This document shows, in pieces, positions 34,413 through 43,199 of a stretch of DNA of 64,000 nucleotides (position 1 is the first letter of the stretch; each line of letters begins with the position of its first letter). The position numbers and the translations under genes are program-made. The notes under the pieces are model-generated. The model was not told where the DNA came from. It saw only the letters and a program-made list of their open reading frames with translations, and did no database searches. This stretch comes from an uncultured Acidimicrobiales bacterium (lineage in GTDB: Bacteria > Actinomycetota > Acidimicrobiia > Acidimicrobiales > CATQHL01), in the NCBI GenBank assembly GCA_958295925.1, contig OY282384.1:579546-643545 (forward strand). Direction: 5' to 3'.

Positions 34413-34486
34413 ACCAGCCAACGGCGCGAGAAGCGTCCAAAGACAAAGAAAAAGCAAGACTCACCAGGTGAGTAAGGAGAACGACC

Positions 34487-35557
34487 GTGTCCAGCGAATG
34501 GAACAGCAGGCAACGAGATACCGACTACGGAGAGGAACCGGAAGCTGAGATAATAACCGACGGCAACAGCGACCATAACACAGCCGGCGCCGGCGAAAGC
34601 GACACCCCAGCCGTCGGAGACAGCCGCCAGGCCTCGGCCAACCTGAAAGGAAACTTGGACCACGACACCGAGGCCCGGGACGAGGGAACCAAAGAACGCA
34701 CCGTCGAGAAGCTCAAAAAACTATTCGCCGAATATGAGAACAACTCCTACCACGACCGAGAATACGACAAGTACGGCAGGCAACTCCCCCACGAGACCAG
34801 GGTCTATGAAACAATCCCCAGACCGGAATACGCCAGCATAAGCATAATGAGCAAGTACGGAGGAATAACGCTGGAAATATCCCGCGCCCTGCGGGACGAC
34901 GTCGAGGCTAAAAGAAACCAGCTCACCGGAGACGACTACGCCAAAGATTGCGGCCAAGCCACCGAGCTGATGGAGCGACTAACGCACCCCAACAACGGGA
35001 AAAACGTCTTCCACGACGAGAACAACAACAGCATCTTGGAGAACTCGGAGGCCGGCCAAAAGATTCTGGCCATCACCGCCGGCCTGGGCTACCCCCAGGA
35101 CCGGACCTCCGAGCACGGATTCGAAATACTGGCGCAAGAAGCCATCTTCCAATGGGAGCACGGGACCGAAGGCAGCTGCAGCAGCCCCCAGCTGGAGCAC
35201 CGGAAGCAGCTAGCACTGGACCTGATCGAAGGAATCCAGAACGTAGCGGAACTCAACGAACAACAGCAGTTCACCATGATCCACATGGCACAGGAAGTAG
35301 TCGACACCATCGACAGATTACAGGAAGTCCTGGAACACGGCGAACGCGTCGAGGACAACGAAGACGAAGAAACAGCGTACTACCTGTTGTCTGAACTACG
35401 AGCAAACGACCCACGACCACACTATCTCCAATCAGTAGTAGGAGCCCAGCAATTCCTGGTCAATACCGTCCACGGAACGCCAAACTACCACGTGAGCCCA
35501 GCCAACGCGGAATTCAAAAGGAAACAGGACGCAGAACGGAGAGCGTGGGACGATTAA
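34487..35557 (+). CDS. Helical paralog, group I, copy 4
   Basis: 356 residues from GTG 34487 with AAGGAG seven bases upstream; the Shine-Dalgarno follows a near-palindrome CTCACCAGGTGAG. Family blocks: KERTVEKLKKLFAEY, GYPQDRTSEHGFEILAQEAIFQW, LNEQQQFTMIHM and QQFLVNTVHGTPNYHVSP. It differs from copy 3 by an acidic insertion (ERVEDNEDEE) before the last helix. Function unknown. Confidence 0.76.
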   Translation: MSSEWNSRQRDTDYGEEPEAEIITDGNSDHNTAGAGESDTPAVGDSRQASANLKGNLDHDTEARDEGTKERTVEKLKKLFAEYENNSYHDREYDKYGRQLPHETRVYETIPRPEYASISIMSKYGGITLEISRALRDDVEAKRNQLTGDDYAKDCGQATELMERLTHPNNGKNVFHDENNNSILENSEAGQKILAITAGLGYPQDRTSEHGFEILAQEAIFQWEHGTEGSCSSPQLEHRKQLALDLIEGIQNVAELNEQQQFTMIHMAQEVVDTIDRLQEVLEHGERVEDNEDEETAYYLLSELRANDPRPHYLQSVVGAQQFLVNTVHGTPNYHVSPANAEFKRKQDAERRAWDD

Positions 35558-35926
35558 ATCTGCACACAGCAGAGCAATAACCAACACCCACCCTGGAGCG
35601 GAGGCCAACCCCCTACATGCCCGGCCGAAACACCACTGCCCCAGCCTGCTTATAGAACTGCTTAGAGCAGCCCCAGCATAACGGGGGACAGGACCAGAAA
35701 CCCAGCCACCTGGCCGACCGGCAACTGATGAAGCTGGTCTGCCGCAGTTAACCACAACCCACCGGGGCGCCCAAAGCGAACAGAAAACAACCCGCAACCC
35801 GGCTAGAGGCAAGCAGCATAGCCCCCAGCTAGCAGCCGCCCAACATCGCCTCCGAGCAACACCGACCGGACAGTTTCAATAGAGTAGGAAGCTACAAGGC
35901 CTCTACCACACAAGAGGAGGAACACG
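35558..35926 (+). other. Gene-free spacer between group I and group II genes
   Basis: 369 bases, A/C-rich. The only reading of interest is 35617-35751, a 44-codon frame (MPGRNTTAPACL, TAG, then NCLEQPQHNGGQD) interrupted by an amber codon, too short and without good initiation to call. I see no clear promoter, repeat or hairpin. Confidence 0.6.
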
Positions 35927-37369
35927 ATGAGAGACGAATGGAGAGAGCGGCACGAAGAGCTCGAAGCCGGAGACTACGGCGACAACAATGGCGACGACAA
36001 TGGCGACAACAATGAAACAACCAACGACCCGGCCAACGACCCGGCCGATGGCGCAGCCGCAACCGGCGCCGCCATGGACACCTACAACGGCCCGGTAGGA
36101 GACGACTGGGAGGACGACAACCAGGTCGAAGTCGTAGTCGACAAAGCCGAGCTCGGCTTCGCCAGAATGATGAATGCATTGGAAAGCTTCCATCAGCAGG
36201 ACAACGACCCGATGAGCGATTACCGGCAGGACATCGCCCACTCCACCCACGTCCTGACCGAGACGCTGGAACATACCGCCGACTGGCACGCCCGCCGCCG
36301 CGAAGAAGCGGAATACGCCGAAACCCTCAACAGCGTCACCGACTCGGCAGTGAGAGAAATCCTCCAAGTCGCACTGGACAACCGGCAGCAAGCCGCCGCC
36401 GAGCGGCACGAAGCCGTCGCCGAAAAGGAAGGCACCATGCCCGCGGAATCCTACAACCGGCTGGCCTTCCAGACAATCCACATCACGGAGGCATTACAGG
36501 GAAACGCCGATCTCCCATCCGGCGACGCCAGCATCGTCAGCTTCGGACGAGGACTGAACAGCCACACCAGCTACCTCCAGGCCGTCAAGGAACTCCAGGA
36601 GCTCGTAGCCCCGGAACGCAGCGACCCCCAGGTCCAGGAAAGCCACCCCGACTGGGGAATGATCGACTTAATGGAAGCCGCCGAGGCCGCAGAGGGGAAA
36701 CCCAGCACCCTGATGGGTCTATTGGAAAAAGTTACCGGGACCGAGGAAGGACCCAGCCTCACCGACGAACAAAAGGAGAAAGTAGCCGAGCTACTCGCCT
36801 ACCTGAACGACAACTTCAACGTCTACGACGAAGCCAACCGACTAGGCAACCAAGCCTGGAAGCATCTGATCCCCAGAGCGGAGTTCCGCAACTCTACGAC
36901 ACTGGACTACAACCCGGACCAAGACCCGGAGCAAGCAGCCTACCCCTTCAGCCTCCAGGCCTTGGAATACCAGAAGCAGATGGCCCTGCCCGAGTTCCGC
37001 GACGAGGTGGCCCTAGCCCACCACCGAGGCAGGCTCACCGACGCCGAATTCCAAGTCATGGAACAGACCTGCCGGGTGCTGGAAAACGTGACGGATAACT
37101 TAATCGACCACCTGGAGGGCGTGGCCACCGGCAATGAACCCGACCCGGAGCACGGAGCAGAATTGGTAGCCGGCTACCTGGCCGTCATCAAGAACCTGGA
37201 AATGCTGGTCCAGGGCCGGAGCGACTGCGACCTGCAGGCCGGCGGCACCGACGTGCTGCAGTGGATCGCCGACCAGGCCGACAAAGAGGACGACGCCGTC
37301 TACGGCAAGCAAGGCGCCCAATACCGCCGAGAAATGCAGGAACGAGTGCTGCGGGCATTGGCAGTCTAG
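35927..37369 (+). CDS. Helical paralog, group II, copy 1
   Basis: 480 residues, GAGGAGG upstream. The N-terminus is made of 12-bp repeats (GDNN and NDPA tetrapeptides). Group II core: ERHEAVAEKEGTMPAESYN (about 161-179), a GRGLNSHTSYLQAVKELQELV block, LLAYLNDNFNVYDEANRL, LDYNPDQDPEQAAYPFSLQAL, LPEFRDEV, DAEFQVMEQTCRVLENVTDNLIDHL and the end LVAGYLAVIKNLEMLVQGRS. All predicted helical, acidic, cytoplasmic. Function unknown. Confidence 0.78.
   Translation: MRDEWRERHEELEAGDYGDNNGDDNGDNNETTNDPANDPADGAAATGAAMDTYNGPVGDDWEDDNQVEVVVDKAELGFARMMNALESFHQQDNDPMSDYRQDIAHSTHVLTETLEHTADWHARRREEAEYAETLNSVTDSAVREILQVALDNRQQAAAERHEAVAEKEGTMPAESYNRLAFQTIHITEALQGNADLPSGDASIVSFGRGLNSHTSYLQAVKELQELVAPERSDPQVQESHPDWGMIDLMEAAEAAEGKPSTLMGLLEKVTGTEEGPSLTDEQKEKVAELLAYLNDNFNVYDEANRLGNQAWKHLIPRAEFRNSTTLDYNPDQDPEQAAYPFSLQALEYQKQMALPEFRDEVALAHHRGRLTDAEFQVMEQTCRVLENVTDNLIDHLEGVATGNEPDPEHGAELVAGYLAVIKNLEMLVQGRSDCDLQAGGTDVLQWIADQADKEDDAVYGKQGAQYRREMQERVLRALAV
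35978..36046 (+). repeat. In-frame 12-bp repeats (GDNN x3, NDPA x2)
   Basis: Three near-identical GGCGACAACAAT units (35978-36013), nine bases, then two perfect AACGACCCGGCC units (36023-36046), in the 5' part of the gene at 35927. Confidence 0.9.
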
Positions 37370-37419
37370 CCGGACAGCGCCAGCAGCCGGCCACTTATCC
37401 AAGAGGGAGGAGGCCCAAC

Positions 37420-38997
37420 ATGAGCACAGAACGGCAACGAGCAGAGAGCGCCGGCGCCTACCAGGCCGCTGAGGTCGAAAAGGCCGAAGCAGACGTGGAA
37501 GGGAACGCCGACCACGACGCCGACCACGACGCCGACCACGACGCCGTGGCCGAGAAACCGGACCTGGCCGCCCTCTTCGAAATGGGCGGCAGCCCGGAGC
37601 ACGTCCAGGAAGTCTGCAAGTCCCGGGAATCCTACAGCCGCCTCAACAACGACGACGTCAAGTGGAAGATGGTCATCGAACTCAGCTACCTGGCCGACCA
37701 GCTGCAAGAGGACTTCGACAACGGCCCCCAAACCCCGGAGCGCACCGCCCAATTCACCGAATTCATGGAGCGCATGTTCAACCCGGACAACCCGGACCGC
37801 CAACCCATCCGCGGCCTCCGCCAGTTCCAAATCAGCACCCACGACGGCTTCCGCAGCCATACCTTCTACGGCGCCGACCTGGACCCCTACGAAGCAGCGG
37901 CCAGAGAGAACGTCATCGGCGACGCCGCACGGCGCAACGACCCCAAGCTGGGGTACGACCATCCCTATTCCAGCAAAGGCCTGAACGCCGACCTGGAACG
38001 CATCATCGCCCTCGACCATGAGATGAGAGACCCGGAACGGGGGATCACCGAACCGGAACGCCGCTTCCTGAGCCACGCCATCGAGGACGCCATGCAGGCC
38101 CGCACCGACCTGGTCCACGCCGGCAAAGACCGCGCCGCCATCCACGCCGTCCGCGTCACCGTCCAGCTGGAAGTCATCAACTACGCCCTGGAGGGCCGCC
38201 CCGAAGGCAACGTCGACGCCCAGGAACTGGCCGACGAACTCCTGGAGGGCCTGCGGGACACCCCGCAATTGACCGAAAGAATCAACGAACTCCTGGCCGA
38301 ACCCCGCCCCAACGGCGAGGGCCACTACCCCACCGACGAAAGAGTCACCGAAAGAATAGTCCAATACCTGCAAAGCCACACCGTCGGCACCATCGACGGC
38401 TACCTGGGCCACTGCGCCGGCATGGACCGGGACTACGGCGCCGAAAAGGACGCCGCCCAAGTCCTGAACGAGGTCAACCACATGCTGGAGACCCTGCTCG
38501 CCCCCACCGAATTCCAGAAGGAAGCCCCGGTCATCGACCCAATCTGGCACTGCCACGACAGAGCCACCTTCACCGAAAGCGGCGACATGGTCCGAGAATT
38601 GCAACGGATGAACGGGGTCGTCGACGTCCAGCATTGGAACTCGGAGTTCACCGAGGCCAGCATCGGCCTCTACCAGCAGGACTTCCCCAACCTCTCCGAG
38701 GAGCACATGTTCCACCCGAGGCAAATCGAAGCCCAGCTGCAGGCCGTGGAAGAGTTCCGGCAGGGTTACCAGAGCCTGCACCACGCCCTGGACCACACCG
38801 TAGGAGGAATCATCCTGGGCCGAGCCCTGGCCGAAATGGAACTCTCCTACCGGAAGGTGAGCGAACACCAGACCGAGCACCCGACGGAGCCCGTGCCCGA
38901 AGAGCTGCTCATCGACAACATCGCCGTGCGGGAGAGATTCCGCCTGCTGACCCAGAATCGTCGCCTGGCCAACGTACCCGCCGAAGCAACGGTATAG
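37420..38997 (+). CDS. Helical paralog, group III, copy 1
   Basis: 525 residues from ATG 37420, just after GGGAGGAGG. An ADHD tetrapeptide repeat lies at 30-42. Relation to the gene at 49023: EKPDLAALFEMGGSPEHVQEV matches DRPDLSAHFALAADAEHLKEV; YDHPYSSKGL matches YPHPFSKKAL; FHPRQIEAQLQAVEEF matches LHPAQLEAQQEAIGAF; and the end AVRERFRLLT matches AKVEMFRLVT. Acidic, helical and without cysteine clusters. Function unknown. It sits inside a run of group II genes. Confidence 0.76.
   Translation: MSTERQRAESAGAYQAAEVEKAEADVEGNADHDADHDADHDAVAEKPDLAALFEMGGSPEHVQEVCKSRESYSRLNNDDVKWKMVIELSYLADQLQEDFDNGPQTPERTAQFTEFMERMFNPDNPDRQPIRGLRQFQISTHDGFRSHTFYGADLDPYEAAARENVIGDAARRNDPKLGYDHPYSSKGLNADLERIIALDHEMRDPERGITEPERRFLSHAIEDAMQARTDLVHAGKDRAAIHAVRVTVQLEVINYALEGRPEGNVDAQELADELLEGLRDTPQLTERINELLAEPRPNGEGHYPTDERVTERIVQYLQSHTVGTIDGYLGHCAGMDRDYGAEKDAAQVLNEVNHMLETLLAPTEFQKEAPVIDPIWHCHDRATFTESGDMVRELQRMNGVVDVQHWNSEFTEASIGLYQQDFPNLSEEHMFHPRQIEAQLQAVEEFRQGYQSLHHALDHTVGGIILGRALAEMELSYRKVSEHQTEHPTEPVPEELLIDNIAVRERFRLLTQNRRLANVPAEATV
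37507..37545 (+). repeat. In-frame 12-bp repeat (ADHD), 3.25 copies
   Basis: GCCGACCACGAC three times perfectly plus a partial copy, encoding ADHDADHDADHDA near the N-terminus of the gene at 37420. Confidence 0.95.
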
Positions 38998-39045
38998 AAC
39001 GAAACAAAACCGAGGAGCGAAGAAACCCTCAAGGAGTGAAGCCAG

Positions 39046-40308
39046 ATGAGCGAAGGCACCGAACACCGGGAACGGGAGCTCAGCGACTTCTACGCCGTAG
39101 TCGATGAAGTCGCCGAGGCCCAGGCGGACAACGCCCTGGAAGGGACGAATGAAAACGCTGACGAAGACCTGAACGAGAACGACCAGGACAAAGTCCTGGA
39201 CCAGGCCGCCGTCGACCCCAAATCACCCGCCGGCGCACCCCGATCCAGGGAAGAAGCGCTGATGCGATATTTCCTGCAACACGGCGGCCCGGCAGAACGG
39301 GCCGCCAACAACCTGGAGTTCGAACTGCAACAAGCCCTCAACGGCGGAGCGAGAGCCAGCTGGGAAGGCCGATTCAACCGCGAGCTGGAAGGCGTCACCG
39401 ACCCCGAGACAAGAGAGGTGCTGCAAGCAGCCTACGACCACCGGGAACACGCCACCGCAGAACGCCACCAGGAGATACTCAACCTCCGGGAAACCATGCC
39501 CACCGCGGACTGGAACCGACGCGCCTGGGAGGCAGAACAGCTGGCCCGCCACTTCGGCCTGACCGGCAACCACGCCGGCGACAAGAGCATCATCGCCCTG
39601 GGAAGATTCACCCCCGAATACATGGGCTACCTGGACACGGTCCACGACCTGCAACAGCTGTTCAACGCCGGCCGAGACGACCCCGCCGCTCAAACCGGGA
39701 ACACAGGCTTCAACCTCCAAAACCTGGTCGAGCACGTCGAAGCAGAACTCCGCAGCGAAGAATCCCAGCTCACGCCAGAAAAGAAAGAGAAAGCCGCCGC
39801 CCTCCTGGGCTACCTCCACGACAATTCCCACGTCTACGAAGACTCCAAAGCCCTGGCAGGAACGGAGTACCAAGCACTAATTCCCACGGAACAATACCGC
39901 GTCGTCGCGCCGATAGACCTGGACAACCAGGACGAAGACTACCCCTTCACCCACGCCAACCTGGACCACCACTTGAACACGGCCCTACCCGAGTTTCGCG
40001 CGCTGGTCGAAGCAGCCGTAGCCGACGGGAAACTCAACCCCGTCGAGGGCACAGCCCTGGAACAGAATTGCCGAGTACTGGAGAACATACTCCAAGAGAT
40101 CAAATACCTGGTCCAAGGAGAGGTCACCCTCGAGGAGGACGAAGACAGCAGCGACCTGGTAGGCGAGTACCTGGCCGTGATCCACAACCTGGAGACCTAC
40201 GTCAGCGGACAGAGCGACTTCGACCTGGAAGCCAACGGTGAGAACGTCCACTTCCAAAGAAACTACCAAGTAGAGAACAAGAAGGAACTGGTCACCGGAG
40301 ATAGATAA
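39046..40308 (+). CDS. Helical paralog, group II, copy 2
   Basis: 420 residues, AAGGAG upstream. Full group II layout: ANNLEFELQQALNG (about 86-99), ERHQEILNLRETMPTADWNRRAW, IIALGRFTPEYMGYLDTVHDLQQL, AALLGYLHDNSHVYEDSKAL, IPTEQYRVVAPIDLDNQDEDYPFTHANL, LPEFRALVEAAVADGKLNPVE and the end LVGEYLAVIHNLETYVSGQSDFDLEA. This copy is a good reference for the group. Function unknown. Confidence 0.78.
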   Translation: MSEGTEHRERELSDFYAVVDEVAEAQADNALEGTNENADEDLNENDQDKVLDQAAVDPKSPAGAPRSREEALMRYFLQHGGPAERAANNLEFELQQALNGGARASWEGRFNRELEGVTDPETREVLQAAYDHREHATAERHQEILNLRETMPTADWNRRAWEAEQLARHFGLTGNHAGDKSIIALGRFTPEYMGYLDTVHDLQQLFNAGRDDPAAQTGNTGFNLQNLVEHVEAELRSEESQLTPEKKEKAAALLGYLHDNSHVYEDSKALAGTEYQALIPTEQYRVVAPIDLDNQDEDYPFTHANLDHHLNTALPEFRALVEAAVADGKLNPVEGTALEQNCRVLENILQEIKYLVQGEVTLEEDEDSSDLVGEYLAVIHNLETYVSGQSDFDLEANGENVHFQRNYQVENKKELVTGDR

Positions 40309-40510
40309 ACCGCCCAGGCCGGCCACTTCAATAGTTGACACCAGAATTGATAGCAGGAGCTACTCCACGAACGAAGCCGAGCCGGCGCCAGACACAGCAG
40401 CGGGAAGCAGCCTAGCCTGAAGTATCCCAAAGATTACCCCAAAGACCGACCGAGGAACCAACTAAGGAACCAACCCAAAGCCAAAACAACAAGGCCAAAA
40501 CAAAAAGAAC

Positions 40511-40527
40511 GCCGGGACCAGCCCGGC
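40511..40527 (+). promoter_or_regulatory. Hairpin just upstream of a ribosome binding site
   Basis: GCCGGG-ACCAG-CCCGGC, a 6-bp GC stem ending four bases before AGGAGA, which serves the ATG at 40544. Its closeness to the ribosome site suggests an effect on initiation or RNA stability; there is no T-run. Confidence 0.35.
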
Positions 40528-40543
40528 AATAGGAGACAATACC

Positions 40544-41824
40544 ATGACCATGGAAGGAAGAACCGGCTACGGAGCAACCGAGCAACCCGAGGACCAGGAA
40601 GAGGCCAAAACCAGCGAAGGCAACAGCGAAGGCGACAGCGCCAAAGGAGAATGGGAGGAACTTCTGGACCACCTGGACGAGGAGGACAACAAAGACCCCG
40701 TCGCCACGGCCACCGAATCCTACAGCCACATGCTGCAGCTACACGAGAAAGGCGCCTACGCCCGCACCGACGCCGACCGGCTATGGTACCGAGGCCTAGA
40801 TAACGAGGAAAACACCGAGTGGACCGTCGGCGAACGCATCCTGGAGCTCAAGCTCTTCGAGCTGCGGAACGAACTCACCGCGGAACGCCACGCCGCCGTC
40901 ATGCAGCTCCAAGGCGCCGTTCCCATCGAACAATGGAACGGGCTGGCCCACGACATGCTCAACCTGGAGCAACACGAACGCCAAAGCTACGGCACCGAGC
41001 CCCAGGAAGAAAAAGCCATCGAATGGGGCCGGCACCAGCCGGGACACCAGGAATGCCTCGCCGCCCTGCACAGCCTCCAGTCCATCATCGACCCGGACCT
41101 CCTGGACAACCACGCCTTCAAACGGACCGGACTGAACTATACCCAAACCAAAGAGGAAGCCCTGCACTCCAGCGAGGAAGTGGAGGCCCGCCTCAACGGA
41201 CACCTCCTGGTGAAAATCGGCGAGCTCGTCGACTTCCTGGACGCGAACGCCTCCAACGACGCCGCCCAGACCCTCTCCACCGCCATGGAGAAACTAATCC
41301 CCGACGCCGCCTATCGCAGCATCGAAGCCATCGACTACAACTCAAGTGACGAAAACTACCCCTTCACCATGGACAACCTGGTCGACCAGCTGGAGAAAAT
41401 CCAAGAATTCAAGAACCTGATCGCCGAGGGGCTGGCCGACGGCAACCTCAACCTAGCCGAGTTCCGGATCCTGGACCAGGGAGCCGACCACCTGGCCGAA
41501 TGCGTCGACGACCTGATCCAACGCCACGAGGACTTCCAGGAGAACCCGGAGCTGGCACACCAGGACGACGTCGAAGGCGAGCGGCGCCTAGTCAACTACC
41601 TGGCCGCCGTGATACACCTGGAAGGGCTCACCACCGGCCAGACCGACCTGGACCTGCAAGCCGACGGGAAAGCCGTCCACATGACCAACAGCAGGGCCGT
41701 CCAACGGCGTGAGGAGGCCATCACCGGCAGAGCAATAGCCGACGACCAAAGAAGGCGCACCGCCATAACGAGAGAATGGATCGCCAGCCGGGGCGGGCCG
41801 GACACCAGACAAGCCGCCGGCTGA
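40544..41824 (+). CDS. Helical paralog, group II, copy 3
   Basis: 426 residues, AGGAGA upstream. Its N-terminus (MTMEGRTGYGATEQPE) and C-terminus (REWIASRGGPDTRQAAG) are nearly shared with the next gene, showing recent duplication. Core blocks: ERHAAVMQLQGAVPIEQWNGLA, AIEWGRHQPGHQECLAALHSLQSI, LVDFLDANASNDAAQ, LIPDAAYRSIEAIDYNSSDENYPFTMDNL, LDQGADHLAECVDDLIQRHE and VNYLAAVIHLEGLTTGQTDLDLQA. Function unknown. Confidence 0.78.
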   Translation: MTMEGRTGYGATEQPEDQEEAKTSEGNSEGDSAKGEWEELLDHLDEEDNKDPVATATESYSHMLQLHEKGAYARTDADRLWYRGLDNEENTEWTVGERILELKLFELRNELTAERHAAVMQLQGAVPIEQWNGLAHDMLNLEQHERQSYGTEPQEEKAIEWGRHQPGHQECLAALHSLQSIIDPDLLDNHAFKRTGLNYTQTKEEALHSSEEVEARLNGHLLVKIGELVDFLDANASNDAAQTLSTAMEKLIPDAAYRSIEAIDYNSSDENYPFTMDNLVDQLEKIQEFKNLIAEGLADGNLNLAEFRILDQGADHLAECVDDLIQRHEDFQENPELAHQDDVEGERRLVNYLAAVIHLEGLTTGQTDLDLQADGKAVHMTNSRAVQRREEAITGRAIADDQRRRTAITREWIASRGGPDTRQAAG

Positions 41825-41914
41825 GGACCGCCGCGACCCACCCGAAGAGCCACCGAGCGACCCGGCGCTCCGGCCCCAACAGCAACAAGCTAGGAAAAAG
41901 CCGGACAGCTGAAC

Positions 41915-41946
41915 CACGACCTTCAGCACCACCTTCAGCACGACCC
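41915..41946 (+). repeat. Intergenic 12-bp repeat, 2.7 copies
   Basis: CACGACCTTCAG, CACCACCTTCAG and eight bases of a third copy, in the spacer before the gene at 42028. Non-coding, so selection for protein length does not explain the 12-bp unit. Confidence 0.8.
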
Positions 41947-42027
41947 CCTGGGCGGGAGCGCAGGACCCCGACCCGAGCGAGAACCCGGAAGCCAACCAAG
42001 GCCGAGAGAAGGAGATAGGAAAACACC

Positions 42028-43038
42028 ATGAGCATGAAGGAACGAACCGGATACGGACCGACAGAAGAGCCAGAAGCAAGAGACCAGGAAGCGGACAACG
42101 CCAAAGAGCGCAACGAAGCGTACCAGAGGATACTCGAGCGCCACGACGCCAGAGAAAGAGAAGACCCCGTCGCCCACGCCAACGAATACTTCAGAGAGGC
42201 CATCCAAGCCCGAGCCACCGGCGACTCCGAACGCAGCGACGAACGACGATTGCAACGCCTCCTCCGGTTCGGAAACAAGAGCGCCGAAGATGACGGGACG
42301 GATTGGACCAGCAGCGACCGAACCGTGGCATTGAAGCTCTTCGAGGTGCGGAACGAACTCACCACGGAACGCCACGCGGCAGTAATGCAACTGGAAGACA
42401 CCATGTCCCCATTGGACTGGAACGGCCTAGCCTACGACATGCTGACGCTGGAGAACCACGAACCAATCGACTTCCTCAAAGAAGGCGCCTCCAGCGATAC
42501 GGCCCAGGCCCTATCCGCCGCCGTCGAAAAGTTGATCCCCGCCGCGGAACACCGCACCATCGGCCCCATCAACTACAACTCCAAGGATGAGGACTACCCA
42601 CTCACCATGGACAACCTGATCGACCAACTCGGCCACCTCGAAGACTTCAAGAGGGTGATCACCGAAGGGCTGGAGAACGGCAACCTCAGCCAAGCCGAAT
42701 TGATGATGCTCGACCAAGCCAGCGACCACCTGGCCGAATGCGTGAACGACCTGATCCGGCGACTGGAGGAATACCAGGTAGACGAGGAGATGTTCAACCG
42801 AGACGACGTAGAGGGCGAACAACGCCTGACCAACTACCTGGCGGCAGTGACGCACCTGGAAGGGCTAACCACGGGACAAGCAGAGTACGACCCAGCGGCC
42901 CAAGCAGGGGCTAAGATGAGCCGAGACGAGACGATAAACGGACGAGGCATGGCCGCCAGCAATCAGCGGTACAGCCAACTGACCAGAGAGTTCATCGCCC
43001 AACGAGGCAGACCCGATACCACCCAGGCAGCCAGCTGA
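42028..43038 (+). CDS. Helical paralog, group II, copy 4 (internally deleted)
   Basis: 336 residues, AAGGAGA upstream. Nearly colinear with the gene at 40544 but about 80 residues are missing in frame: after TLENHE the sequence jumps to PIDFLKEGASSDTAQ, skipping the whole IEWGRHxPxHQ block. The flanks on both sides align well (MLNLEQHE, then DFLDANASNDAAQ, in the sibling). The C-terminal module is complete. The frame is intact, so a product is likely. Confidence 0.75.
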   Translation: MSMKERTGYGPTEEPEARDQEADNAKERNEAYQRILERHDAREREDPVAHANEYFREAIQARATGDSERSDERRLQRLLRFGNKSAEDDGTDWTSSDRTVALKLFEVRNELTTERHAAVMQLEDTMSPLDWNGLAYDMLTLENHEPIDFLKEGASSDTAQALSAAVEKLIPAAEHRTIGPINYNSKDEDYPLTMDNLIDQLGHLEDFKRVITEGLENGNLSQAELMMLDQASDHLAECVNDLIRRLEEYQVDEEMFNRDDVEGEQRLTNYLAAVTHLEGLTTGQAEYDPAAQAGAKMSRDETINGRGMAASNQRYSQLTREFIAQRGRPDTTQAAS

Positions 43039-43120
43039 AGACCGACGCGAACCAACGACCCCACGCTCCTTCCCAAAATCAGCAAGGAACGAAGCCCGAG
43101 ACCAAATCAGGACACCCGGC

Positions 43121-43150
43121 ACCACGCGACACCACGCGGAACCACGCGGA
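43121..43150 (+). repeat. Intergenic 10-bp repeat, 3 copies
   Basis: ACCACGCGAC then twice ACCACGCGGA, in the spacer before the gene at 43200. One of the few repeats here with a unit other than 12. Confidence 0.85.
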
Positions 43151-43199
43151 ACATTAGGCCAAACCCGAAGACACCCTGCCACCAGGAGGCCACAACGGC

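Noticed and set aside
35617..35751. Small Cys-containing gene with an internal amber codon
   Set aside because: 44 codons, weak initiation context, unusual C-x3-C spacing and no paralog. Base composition alone makes such frames common here.
37366..39066. A 566-codon reading frame on the minus strand, and many similar long minus-strand frames
   Set aside because: They mirror real + strand genes. The T-poor + strand rarely contains TTA, CTA or TCA, so the antisense frames stay open. They lack ribosome sites and their protein sequences are Val/Gly-rich shadows.
40335..40363. Promoter based on a perfect TTGACA
   Set aside because: No -10 box is found at 16-19 bases downstream (AGCTAC or similar), and the next gene starts about 200 bases away.
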